In this document: positions 1-9,118 of the stretch, in pieces
Layout of the letters: the number at the start of each line of letters is the position of its first letter
Position numbering within the stretch: position 1 is the first letter of the stretch
Assembly: GCF_036346875.1 (NCBI RefSeq)
Contig: NZ_CP107852.1
Span: 7,378,001 to 7,442,000, forward strand
Length of the DNA stretch: 64,000 nucleotides
DNA from: Nocardia sp. NBC_00508
GTDB taxonomy: Bacteria; Actinomycetota; Actinomycetes; Mycobacteriales; Mycobacteriaceae
Reading direction: 5' to 3'
Notes under the pieces: generated by a model
Seen by the model: only the letters and a program-made list of their open reading frames with translations
What the model was told of the DNA's origin: nothing
Databases searched by the model: none
Program-made: the position numbers and the translations under genes

Positions 1-3000
1 CGAGCAACTTCCGCTGCCACAGGGTGTAATCGGCGTACTGCACGGGCAACGGGGCCCACTGCGGTGTCTGGTTGCGGACCCGGGCTTGGTACGCGGTCAT
101 CAGGTCCGCGGCGAGCGGTGCGAGCGACGAGCCGTCGAAGCTGATGTGATGAACGACGAGTACCAGCGTGTGTTCGTCGGCTGCGCTGCGCAGCAAGGCG
201 ATCCGGAACGGCACCTCGGAGGTGACGTCGAACCCGACGGTCACCTCCGCGGCGATGCGCGCCTCGATTTCGCTCGGTGCGACCGGCACTGGCGTCAACG
301 GGGGCAGGGCGGTCTCCAGCGAGACGATCACCTGGTGTGGTCCGCTGTCACTGTCCGGATAGACGGTACGGAGTGACTCGTGGCGTTCCAGCACATCCGC
401 GATCGTCGCGCGCATGGCCACCGCGTCGAGATCGCCCGACATGCGGACAACCAGCGGAATGTTGTACAGCGGCGAGCTCGTGTCGAACTGATTGAGAAAC
501 CACATGCGCGCCTGAGCGGGCGAGAGCGGTATCCGTTCCGGCCGCTCCTGCGGCACGAGCGGTTCCCGTCCTGCCGCCTCGGCGCTGCGCAGGTGCTGCG
601 CCAATGCCCCGACCGTCGGCGTCTCGAAGATCGTGCGCAGCGGCACTTCGACGCCGAACGCGCCGCTCAGCCGCGCCGCCGCCCGGGTGGCCGACAGCGA
701 GTTGCCGCCGAGATCGAAGAAGCTGTCCAGGACGCCGACGCGATCGACGCCGAGGACCTCCGCGCAGATATCGGCGACGATCTGCTCTGTCGCGTTGCGC
801 GGCGCGACGAATTCGGTGGCAGGCGCGAACTCCGGTTCCGGCAAGGCCCTACGGTCGACCTTGCCCACCGAGGACAGCGGGAGCGTGTCGAGCACCATCA
901 CCGTGTCCGGGACCATGTGGGACGGCAAGCGTTGCGCGGCATATTTCACCAGCTCCGCCGGGTCGACGGCGCCGTCAGCGGGCACCACGTACGCGGCCAG
1001 GCGCGATCCGCCATCCGTGGTGACGCCCACCGCTACCGCCGTCGCCACCGTGGCATGGCCGGCGAGGGCGGCTTCGATCTCGCCGAGTTCGATCCGCTGG
1101 CCGCGGATCTTCACTTGGAAGTCGGTGCGCCCGAGGTACTCCAGGGTTTGATCGGCGGTCCAGCGCGCCAGGTCGCCGGTGCCGTACATGCGCGTACCGG
1201 CCGGACCGTAGGGGTTGGCGACGAACGTGACGGCCGTGGCGGCGGGCCGGTTGAGGTATCCGCGGGACAGTTGTACGCCGGAGACGTACAACTGTCCGGT
1301 CACCCCGACCGGAACGGGCCGCAGCCGGTCATCCAGCACCACCGCGTCGACGCCGCGGATCGGGCCGCCGATCGTGACCGGGTCGCCGACACACAGCGGA
1401 TCACTGATCGCGACCATGATCGTGGTTTCGGTAGGCCCGTATCCGTTGTGCAGCCGACGTCCCGGCGCCCACACCGTCACCGTCTCGACCGAGACCGCCT
1501 CCCCACCCGCCACCAGCACCCGCAGTGAATCGAGCCCGGCAGGCGACATCGTCGCCAGCACACTCGGCGTGACGAACGCATGCGACACCTCGTGCGCGCG
1601 AATGAACTCCGCCAACGCGGTCCCGGCGAACACCTCCGGCGGCGACACCACCAATACCGCGCCGTTCGCGTGGGCCATGAGCAACTCGAGCATCACCGCG
1701 TCGAACCCGGGGGCGGCCACCTGCAACACCCGCGACCGGTGGTCGACTTGATAGCGTTCCCGCTGCTCGATCGCGAAATTCGCCAGGCCCTCATGCGTGA
1801 CCGCAACACCCTTCGGCGTGCCCGTCGACCCCGACGTGTACAGCACGTACGCCGTATCGAGGATCCGGCAGGGCCGCAGGCGTTCCGCGTCGGTCACCGC
1901 GGCCGGGGATTGCGTCGCGATGAATGCCTTCGCCGCGGGGTCGTCGAGGACCAGCTGCCGCACCTGGCCGGGCAGCAGAGAGCGCGAGGCGTCGACGGTG
2001 ATCGCCACCTCGATCTCGGAGTCGGCGACCATATGCGCGACCCGTTCGCTGGGGTACCGCGGGTCGACCGGCACGAACGCGGCACCGGTTCTGGCCACCG
2101 CCCACACCCCGACCACGTACTCCACCGACCGCCCCATCGCCAGTGCGACCTGGTCCCCCGGACCGACTCCCCACTCGATCAACGCCCGCGCAACACGATT
2201 CGACCAGTCGTCCAACTCTCCGTACGAGACCACACGCTCGCCCGACACCACTGCGGGCGCACGCCGATCCCGCACCGAGAACACCTCGGCCAACACCCGC
2301 GGATCCTCGGCACGTCCACCTGACGCGGGGACCAACCCCAGACGCTCCATCCCCGACAACAGATCGACATCGCCCACCCGCGCCCGCGGATTCGACACGA
2401 AGGTATCGAGGATTCGATTCAATCGCGCCGCCAGCTCCTCGACCGTCTCCCGATCGAACAGGTCGGTGGCGTAGTTGATCCGCAATGCGACATCGCCGCC
2501 GCCTGCGGTGTTTTCGGCGACTGTGACGATGATGTCCACCTTCGCCGGTTCGGCCCCCGGATCGAGGAGCTCGACCGTGAGCTCGGACAGCTCCAAGCTC
2601 GCGCGGTCCATGTTCTCGAAGGCGAGGTACACCTGGCACAACGATGCGTACGCCATCGACCGCTTCGGATGCAGTTCCTCCACGACGAGTTCGTAAGGCA
2701 GGTCGCTGTTGGCGAAAGCGTCGACGTCGACGGCTTTGACACGCGACAAGAACGCGAGGAACTGCTCCTCGGAACGCACCTCGGTGCGCAGCGGCACGGT
2801 ATTGACGAACATGCCGACCAGCGGCTCGAGCGCGCGCTCGCCACGACCGGCGACCGGTGTCCCGATGGTGATGTCCGCCGCCCCCGACAGCCGGGCCAGC
2901 AGCACGGCCAGCGCGGCGTGGACGACCATGAAGGTCGTGACGTTGGCCGCACGAGCCAACTGCTCGATTCCGGCGAAGGTCTCGGCCGGGATCACGGTGT

Positions 3001-6000
3001 CCGCGATGTCGCCGCGCATCGACTGGCGGGCCGGACGCGGACGATCCGCGGGCAGCTCCAGCACCGGCGGCATACCTGCCAGTTGCGCTGCCCAGTAGCG
3101 CAACTGGCGCGACGCGAGCGAATTCGGATCGCCCGCGCCGCCGAGCAGGCTGCGATGCCAGATGCTGTAGTCGGCGTACTGCACGGTCAAGGGCTGCCAG
3201 TCCGGCGTCTTGCCTTCCGCCCTTGCCTCGTAGGCGGTCGCGACGTCGGCCGCGAGTGGCCGCAGCGACGAACCGTCGCAGCAGATGTGGTGCAGAACCA
3301 CGACGAGCACATGCTGTCGCCGGTCGGCTGTCGCCAGCAGCGCGACCCGGATAGGCGGGCGCCCACGCAGGTCGGACCCGATGGAAGCCAGTTCGCGAAT
3401 CCGGTGCGCGACATCGTCGGGATCGGTCGGCTGCGGGGTCAGATCGAGATCGGCGACGACCTGTTCCGCGGGCACGACGACCTGTGTCCCCACACCATCC
3501 ACGGTGGGATAGCAGGTGCGCAGCGACTCGTGCCGATCGATCACGTCCGTCAGCGCCGCGCGCAGCGCCTCGGCGTCGAGACGTCCGGACAGCTGTACCA
3601 CGAGGGGGATGTTGTAGGCCGCCGACTCCGGATCGGCCTGATTGACCAGCCACATCCGGTTCTGGGCGGGGGCGAGCGGGATGGGCTCGGGTCTCGGCGC
3701 CGCCTTCAGCACGGGACGGTCGGAGCGGTGCCCGTCTTCGAGATGAGCGGCGAGTTCGGCCACCGTCTGCTTGATGAACAGGTCACGCACCGACACGTCG
3801 CACCGGGTGACCTCCGCGATGCGCACGGCGGCACTGGTCGCGGTGATCGAATTGCCGCCGAGTTCGAAGAAGCTGTCCAGCACGCCGACCCGCTCCGTGC
3901 CGAGAACCTCGGCGAACACGTCGGCGATCGACTCCTCGACCACCGTGCGCGGTGCGACGTACGCCGCGGCCGAATCGAAGACCGGCTCGGGCAGCGACCG
4001 ATAGTCCACTTTGCCGTTGACGGTCAACGGCACCGCGTCTATGACGACGATGCTCGACGGAACCATGTACTCCGGCAGCAGTGCACCCACGTGCGCGCGC
4101 AGGGCGTCGGCCGTGCACGTGGCGTCGCCGGCGGGCACGACATATCCGACGAGCCGGGCCGCCTCCGTGCCGGGCAGATGGACGACAACGACCGCGGTCG
4201 AGACGGTGCTGTGCGTCAGCAGGGCGTTGCGAATCTCGTCCAGCTCGATCCGGAACCCACGCAACTGCACCTGTTGGTCGGCGCGGCCGCGATATTCCAA
4301 CTCGCCCTGGTGATTCCATCGCGCGATGTCGCCGCTGCGATAGAGACGCTCGCCGGTCGTGCCGAACGGATTGGCGACGAAGCGTCCGGCGGACAGCGCG
4401 GGACGGTTGAGGTAGCCGCGGGCGAGTTGGTCTCCCGCGACATAGATCTCGCCCCAGGCGCCCAGTGCGCACGGACGCAACCGCTCGTCCAGGACATATG
4501 TCCGCAAGCCCGGCAGCGCCGGACCGACCGTGCTCGGCGCGCCGGGCACCGCGACGTCCGCGGTCAGATCGGTGTAGGTGACGAACACAGTCGTCTCGGT
4601 GATCCCGTAGCTGTTGGCCAGCACGGGCAGGTTCGGGTTGTGCTCGTACCAGTCGGCCAACCCTGCCGGATTCAGCGCTTCGCCGGAGAGGATGACCAAT
4701 CGAAGGGAGAGCTCGCCTTCGGGCGCATCGGCGTGCGCGTACCGCTGGTGGGCGGCTGCGAACTGGGAGAACGCCGACGGTGTCTGGCTGAAGACAGTCA
4801 CCTTCTCGCGTGCCGCCAGGCGCACGACGTCGTCGGGCGAGCGCGTGGTGAGGCTGTCCACCACGACAATGCGGCCGCCGGTGACCAACGCGCCGAAGAT
4901 CTCCCAGACCGAATAGTCGAAGGCGAACGAGTGGAACAACGTCCACACGTCCTCGGTGCGGATGCCGATCTCGGCACACGAGTTCACCAAGTACGTCGCG
5001 ACGGCGCGATGGGTGATCGACACGCCCTTCGGCCGCCCGGTCGATCCGGATGTGTAGATGACGTAGGCGAGGTGGCCGGGACGCAGCGGTCGCTTCCGAT
5101 CGGCATCGGTGATCGAATCCGCGTCACTGTCGCACGTAGCGGGAACGTCGTCGAACAGCACCACGCGGCCGGGATCACCCGGCACCTGCTCGCGCATGCT
5201 TCGAGTCGTCACCACAGCGATCGGACCAGCGTCGTTCAGCACGTAGTCGATCCGGTCGGCGGGGTGGGCCACGTCCAACGGAAGATACCCCGCACCCGAT
5301 TTCAGCACGCCGAGCACAGCGACGATCAGATCGGCGTCCCGCGGCATCGCGATGGCCACCAGTGCTTCCGGTCCCGCACCGAGAGCGATCAGCCTGCGGG
5401 CGAATCGGTTGGAACGCTCATCCAACTCGCGATATGTGAGCGCGGTCGCGCCGGAGGTGACGGCCACGGCGGAGGGAGTAGCGGCCGCCTGCCGGGTGAG
5501 CAGGTCCACCAATGTCGCAGAAGGGGATTCGCCGTCGCGTCCCGCGAGTTCCTCGACGATCCGCAGTTCCTCGGCCGGGCCGACGAGCTGGATGTCGGCG
5601 ACGCGCGTGTCCAGCGGCGACTCCATCAGCCGGGACAGGAAGTCGATGAACCGGTGCGCGTGCGATTCGAGTTCGTCCTGCCCGTACAGGTTCGCGTTGC
5701 CGTGCAGCTCGATGAGAAGCGGCGCATCGGCACCGGAGCGGTACAGGTTCAGCTGCAGGTCGTCGAGCACGCCCGAGGTCAGTGCGCGGTATCGTCCTGC
5801 GGCTGAGCCGAGGCGGATCTCCGAATCGAAGAACAGGATGTTGACGATCGGGCCGAACGAGTTCGCGGACGCGTCCAGCGCTTTCGAATCTCGGCGCAGG
5901 TCTTCGAAGCGGTACAGCTGGTGCCGCATGGCCGACACGAGCTCGGACACCGACGCGCGGACCACCTCTTCCACCGTGGTCGTCGCGCCGATGGCGAATC

Positions 6001-6913
6001 GAATGGGCACCATGTTCGCCAACATCGCGGCGGCATTGCGCAGGCGCTTCGTCACGCGCGCGCTCACCGGCATGGACAGCACGACGTCGTCGGTACCGGT
6101 CATTCGGGAGAGGAATGCGGCGAACGCGCCGATCACCACTTGGGCGGCCGAGGCATCCATCTCGTCGGCGAATCGATCGAGCATGTCGGACAACTGCGAC
6201 GGAAGCTGCAAGCCTGCTACGCGGTCGAATTTGCTCGACCGCGCGGTGCGGCCGGACAGGCTCACCGGCGGCGGGATGTCCGCGACCTTGTCGAGCCAGT
6301 ACGCTTGATCGGATTCGAACCGGGGGCTGGCGCGATACGTGCGCTCCGCTTCGATGATGTCGCGCAGGCTCGCCGCGACCAAGCGCGTCGGCGGCCTGCC
6401 CTCGACCAGGGCGTTGTAGTGTTCGGCGATCCGGGTGACGACATTGAACGCGCCGTAGCCGTCGACCACGAGATGGTGGGCGCGTCCGTACCAGAAGTAG
6501 TGGTCTTCGCCGACCTTGAGCAGCCGCGTCTCGGTGAGCCGGTCCCGGCTCAGGTCGACCGCCTTCGTGTTGTAGTCGCGGCGCATCCATTCCATCGCCG
6601 TCGCGACCGGATCGTCCGCGTCACTGACATCCAGCACGGGATCTTCGTAGCCGATGCTGCGGTCGACGAATTGGTATGGCCGACCGTCGGATTCGACTAC
6701 CCGTACGACGAGAGACTCCGTTTCGTGCCCGGCGTCGTACACGGCCTTGGCGAACGCGTCGATATCTACCGGACCTTGGATCTCGACATACTGTGCGATG
6801 TTGACAGCCGGTCCGCCGGGCACGTGGTCAGCGAGCCACATGCCGTACTGCGCCCTCGAGAGTGGAATCAGCCCCAGATCGCCGTCGGCAGTTCCGTCTG
6901 ACTTCAGATTCAT
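1..6913 (-). CDS. Non-ribosomal peptide synthetase, 5' part (partial)
   Basis: Multi-modular peptide synthetase; about 2,304 residues are visible and the frame is still open at base 1, so the 3' end lies outside. Domains in order: starter-like condensation domain (HHLVVDG near residue 145), A1 (YTSGSTG near 619, FDYSVWEIF near 665), T1 (FFELGGNS near 1021), C2 (HHICCDG near 1207), A2 (YTSGSTG near 1690), T2 (FFDLGGNS near 2072), C3 (HHISFDG near 2255). The first C domain resembles those opening EntF/DhbF, which accept an acyl or aryl starter from a separate carrier protein. GrsA-style specificity codes read by eye are DYWSISSVFK (A1) and DALFVGGIMK (A2); I cannot assign substrates. The ATG start has an AAGGGG ribosome site at 6921-6926. 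No epimerase or thioesterase domain is in the visible part. Confidence 0.93.
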   Translation of the reverse strand, partial: MNLKSDGTADGDLGLIPLSRAQYGMWLADHVPGGPAVNIAQYVEIQGPVDIDAFAKAVYDAGHETESLVVRVVESDGRPYQFVDRSIGYEDPVLDVSDADDPVATAMEWMRRDYNTKAVDLSRDRLTETRLLKVGEDHYFWYGRAHHLVVDGYGAFNVVTRIAEHYNALVEGRPPTRLVAASLRDIIEAERTYRASPRFESDQAYWLDKVADIPPPVSLSGRTARSSKFDRVAGLQLPSQLSDMLDRFADEMDASAAQVVIGAFAAFLSRMTGTDDVVLSMPVSARVTKRLRNAAAMLANMVPIRFAIGATTTVEEVVRASVSELVSAMRHQLYRFEDLRRDSKALDASANSFGPIVNILFFDSEIRLGSAAGRYRALTSGVLDDLQLNLYRSGADAPLLIELHGNANLYGQDELESHAHRFIDFLSRLMESPLDTRVADIQLVGPAEELRIVEELAGRDGESPSATLVDLLTRQAAATPSAVAVTSGATALTYRELDERSNRFARRLIALGAGPEALVAIAMPRDADLIVAVLGVLKSGAGYLPLDVAHPADRIDYVLNDAGPIAVVTTRSMREQVPGDPGRVVLFDDVPATCDSDADSITDADRKRPLRPGHLAYVIYTSGSTGRPKGVSITHRAVATYLVNSCAEIGIRTEDVWTLFHSFAFDYSVWEIFGALVTGGRIVVVDSLTTRSPDDVVRLAAREKVTVFSQTPSAFSQFAAAHQRYAHADAPEGELSLRLVILSGEALNPAGLADWYEHNPNLPVLANSYGITETTVFVTYTDLTADVAVPGAPSTVGPALPGLRTYVLDERLRPCALGAWGEIYVAGDQLARGYLNRPALSAGRFVANPFGTTGERLYRSGDIARWNHQGELEYRGRADQQVQLRGFRIELDEIRNALLTHSTVSTAVVVVHLPGTEAARLVGYVVPAGDATCTADALRAHVGALLPEYMVPSSIVVIDAVPLTVNGKVDYRSLPEPVFDSAAAYVAPRTVVEESIADVFAEVLGTERVGVLDSFFELGGNSITATSAAVRIAEVTRCDVSVRDLFIKQTVAELAAHLEDGHRSDRPVLKAAPRPEPIPLAPAQNRMWLVNQADPESAAYNIPLVVQLSGRLDAEALRAALTDVIDRHESLRTCYPTVDGVGTQVVVPAEQVVADLDLTPQPTDPDDVAHRIRELASIGSDLRGRPPIRVALLATADRRQHVLVVVLHHICCDGSSLRPLAADVATAYEARAEGKTPDWQPLTVQYADYSIWHRSLLGGAGDPNSLASRQLRYWAAQLAGMPPVLELPADRPRPARQSMRGDIADTVIPAETFAGIEQLARAANVTTFMVVHAALAVLLARLSGAADITIGTPVAGRGERALEPLVGMFVNTVPLRTEVRSEEQFLAFLSRVKAVDVDAFANSDLPYELVVEELHPKRSMAYASLCQVYLAFENMDRASLELSELTVELLDPGAEPAKVDIIVTVAENTAGGGDVALRINYATDLFDRETVEELAARLNRILDTFVSNPRARVGDVDLLSGMERLGLVPASGGRAEDPRVLAEVFSVRDRRAPAVVSGERVVSYGELDDWSNRVARALIEWGVGPGDQVALAMGRSVEYVVGVWAVARTGAAFVPVDPRYPSERVAHMVADSEIEVAITVDASRSLLPGQVRQLVLDDPAAKAFIATQSPAAVTDAERLRPCRILDTAYVLYTSGSTGTPKGVAVTHEGLANFAIEQRERYQVDHRSRVLQVAAPGFDAVMLELLMAHANGAVLVVSPPEVFAGTALAEFIRAHEVSHAFVTPSVLATMSPAGLDSLRVLVAGGEAVSVETVTVWAPGRRLHNGYGPTETTIMVAISDPLCVGDPVTIGGPIRGVDAVVLDDRLRPVPVGVTGQLYVSGVQLSRGYLNRPAATAVTFVANPYGPAGTRMYGTGDLARWTADQTLEYLGRTDFQVKIRGQRIELGEIEAALAGHATVATAVAVGVTTDGGSRLAAYVVPADGAVDPAELVKYAAQRLPSHMVPDTVMVLDTLPLSSVGKVDRRALPEPEFAPATEFVAPRNATEQIVADICAEVLGVDRVGVLDSFFDLGGNSLSATRAAARLSGAFGVEVPLRTIFETPTVGALAQHLRSAEAAGREPLVPQERPERIPLSPAQARMWFLNQFDTSSPLYNIPLVVRMSGDLDAVAMRATIADVLERHESLRTVYPDSDSGPHQVIVSLETALPPLTPVPVAPSEIEARIAAEVTVGFDVTSEVPFRIALLRSAADEHTLVLVVHHISFDGSSLAPLAADLMTAYQARVRNQTPQWAPLPVQYADYTLWQRKLL

Positions 6914-8139
6914 CGCGTGACCCCTTATTCATACCCGGACGCGCGCGAGTACAGCGGAAGCACGTCGCCTCACCGCATCCGGAATCTGCCTTTTATATGC
7001 ACTTTGTCTACTTCGAAACGGCGCTACCCCTGCTCTTCAACGCGCCGATCAGGTACCGCGTACAGCTCGATCCGTCCGCGCCCGGTATCTCAACCGAGCG
7101 CCGTGGAGACTTCTACGGCGACTCCCACACCTCCCGCATGTCGGCATTTCTCAACGTCTCGGAATCTGAAAACAAGACCTTTGAATACGTGGTGACGCAG
7201 GAACGCTCAGGGTGGTACAAGCTATCTGACAGCAGTCAGGCTCAGTGTAGCCATATCGACCGCCCAACTCCGTCTGCGAGCCGGGCGTTTCGATCCTCAT
7301 CCGAGGCGGTGTGACCACCATGGACCCGGTCGACATGGCCACTCCGCACCCATATCGTCCGCAGCGTCGTCGGCGCTACAAGCAGATCCACGTGGCCAAA
7401 CCCGCGATCTGGGATGGTACATCCTACGTTCGGATCAAAACGGGCCAGGGATGGGCGGTCTCGGGCTGTCGGTCGGCCAGTACCGACCAGTCTGCGTGTC
7501 ATCCCACCCACTCCGGCTCGACCTCTTGCGGCAAGATGTGCACGGTGACGCTTATGGCAATGCCATGGCAACACTTAATTCCTTTCCGTTCGTAGCCGCT
7601 CATCCTTGCGGTGCCAGCTTCATTGCGGCAATGCTGGATACGGAAAGACGGAAACCGCCGAGATCACTTGCGACAACAGTATGGCCTGGTTATCGAATTT
7701 CTTTTCAGTGCAAGCTATCGACAGGGTTGCCGGTCATTATTGGGCCGGCGTGGCAGATCGTGATGCTGCGGTATCCGCGATGACCCCGGTCCAGCGAACA
7801 GAATCCGGGCAGCCATCCGCCGGTCGCGGCCGAGAACCAGGTGTCGTGCCGGTCGGTCGCGGGTGAGACGTCACGCGTCAGCTGGCCAACAGCGCAACGG
7901 GATCGGCCTGGCGGCGGAAATGATCTGCTCGTCGGCCGTGCCGAGCGCGGGCCATTGGGCAGCGGGTAATTCCCGCAAGGGAACTCGACCTCGATCAGAG
8001 GCGTATCGGCTCTGCGTCCGACACCTCCGCCGCGAATTCTCCGGACAATAGTTCGGCGATGAGCTGCATCGCGCGAGGGGTTACGTCGCCCGCGGCGGAT
8101 AAGCCGGCCCTTCGATCTGGGAGATGTGTTTTATCAAGG
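6914..8139. other. Long intergenic stretch, no supported gene
   Basis: About 1.2 kb upstream of the left NRPS and downstream of the first stress protein. It has several A+T-rich patches (about 7000-7030, 7150-7190, 7590-7760) unlike the flanking coding DNA. Short open frames on both strands match no family I recognise and lack convincing ribosome sites. The left NRPS promoter should lie near 6930-7050; the minus strand of 7000-7015 contains a TATAAA-like element, but I cannot pair it with a good -35. Confidence 0.5.
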
Positions 8140-9045
8140 TCATCGCGAACGAACGACGAGCAGGGGCACCTCTACCGAGTGCAGCAGCGCATTGCTCGTC
8201 GACCCGAGCACCATGCTGACGAATCCGCCTCGACCGTGCGTGCCGACCACCACGAGCTGGGCGTTCGCCGACTGATCGAGCAGGGATCGCGCCGGGCGGT
8301 CCACGGTGACGATGCGCCGCACGGCGAGGTCCGGGTAGCGCTCGGCCCAGCCCGCGAGACTCTCGGCCAGGACCGCCTCGGCGGATTCCCGAGCGCCGTC
8401 CCATCCGCGGACCGGTACGTCCAGCCCGCTGCTGTCGCTCCAGGCGTGCAAGGCGACCACGTCGACATTCCGCCGAGACGCCTCCTCGAACGCGAGCTCG
8501 ACGGCGGGCGCACTGTTGCTGGTTCCGTCGACTCCCACGAGCACCGGTTGCCGAGCCGACACGGCATCGATCGCCGAGGCACCGTGGATCACCGCGACCG
8601 GACAGTGCGCGTGGTGAGTTGTCGCGGTACTCACCGAACCGAGCAGTCCCCGCTGGAAAGCGCCGCGCCCGCGGCTGCCGACCACCAACATCCGCGCTCG
8701 CGCCGACCGCTCGATGAGCAGAGGAATGATCAGTTCGAAGGTCAGCTCGGTGGTGATGGCAGGTTCCTCGCCGGGCGCGGCCGTCCGTGCAACGCGCGTG
8801 GCCTCGGTGAGGATGCGTTCGCCGTCGCTGCGCAACCACTCCAGGTCGGCCTCGCCCAGCGAGATGCCCGGCCCGAAACCGGTCCGGATCGCCATCGAGG
8901 TGACGATGTGCATGGCGCGGTGATGCAGGGCTGCTTCGACGGCAGCCCACGCTACCGCCTGAAACGAGCTGGGCGAGCCGTCCACGGCCGCCAGGATGGG
9001 ATAGTCGACCGCTGTTGAGTGCGAGGCGCTTTCGGTGGCGGCCAT
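8140..9045 (-). CDS. Tandem universal stress protein (UspA fold x2)
   Basis: 301-residue protein made of two universal stress domains, about residues 15-150 and 160-300. Each ends in the ATP-binding signature: GSRGRGAFQRGLLGS in the first half and GTHGRGGFVSMVLGS in the second. Tandem Usp proteins of this length (Rv2623, Rv2005c and others) belong to the Mycobacterium tuberculosis DosR regulon and bind ATP. The ATG start has a GAGGAC ribosome site 7 bases upstream. It follows the SulP gene on the same strand with a 69-base gap that contains a weak DosR-like site. It is likely part of the hypoxia response, by context. Confidence 0.93.
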   Translation of the reverse strand: MAATESASHSTAVDYPILAAVDGSPSSFQAVAWAAVEAALHHRAMHIVTSMAIRTGFGPGISLGEADLEWLRSDGERILTEATRVARTAAPGEEPAITTELTFELIIPLLIERSARARMLVVGSRGRGAFQRGLLGSVSTATTHHAHCPVAVIHGASAIDAVSARQPVLVGVDGTSNSAPAVELAFEEASRRNVDVVALHAWSDSSGLDVPVRGWDGARESAEAVLAESLAGWAERYPDLAVRRIVTVDRPARSLLDQSANAQLVVVGTHGRGGFVSMVLGSTSNALLHSVEVPLLVVRSR

Positions 9046-9103
9046 AGGCGTGTCCTCTCTGCTGCCACGACTTCGAGCATCGCGCGTCCTGCGTGCGACC
9101 GGC

Positions 9104-9118
9104 AGAGACGAAGGTCAT
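9104..9118 (-). promoter_or_regulatory. Candidate DosR box (weak)
   Basis: Minus-strand ATGACCTTCGTCTCT shares ACCTTCG and the outer C/T positions with the local box GGGACCTTCGCCCCT. It sits about 60 bases upstream of the stress-protein start and overlaps the SulP stop codon. Confidence 0.35.

Noticed and set aside
1791..3653. 620-codon minus-strand frame
   Set aside because: Same strand as the left NRPS but in another frame; the true frame reads clear C and A domain motifs through this region.
2669..5806. 1,045-codon open frame on the plus strand
   Set aside because: It lies wholly opposite the left NRPS; its translation is Arg/Gln/His-rich without domains. It is a high-GC shadow frame.
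6914..7300. Iron-box (IdeR/DmdR) site upstream of the left NRPS
   Set aside because: I found nothing close to the TTAGGTTAGGCTAACCTAA pattern here or upstream of the right NRPS, so siderophore control is not supported.
7311..8051. Chain of short plus-strand frames (86-110 codons) in the left intergenic region
   Set aside because: No domain, weak starts and low-complexity translation; left as non-coding.
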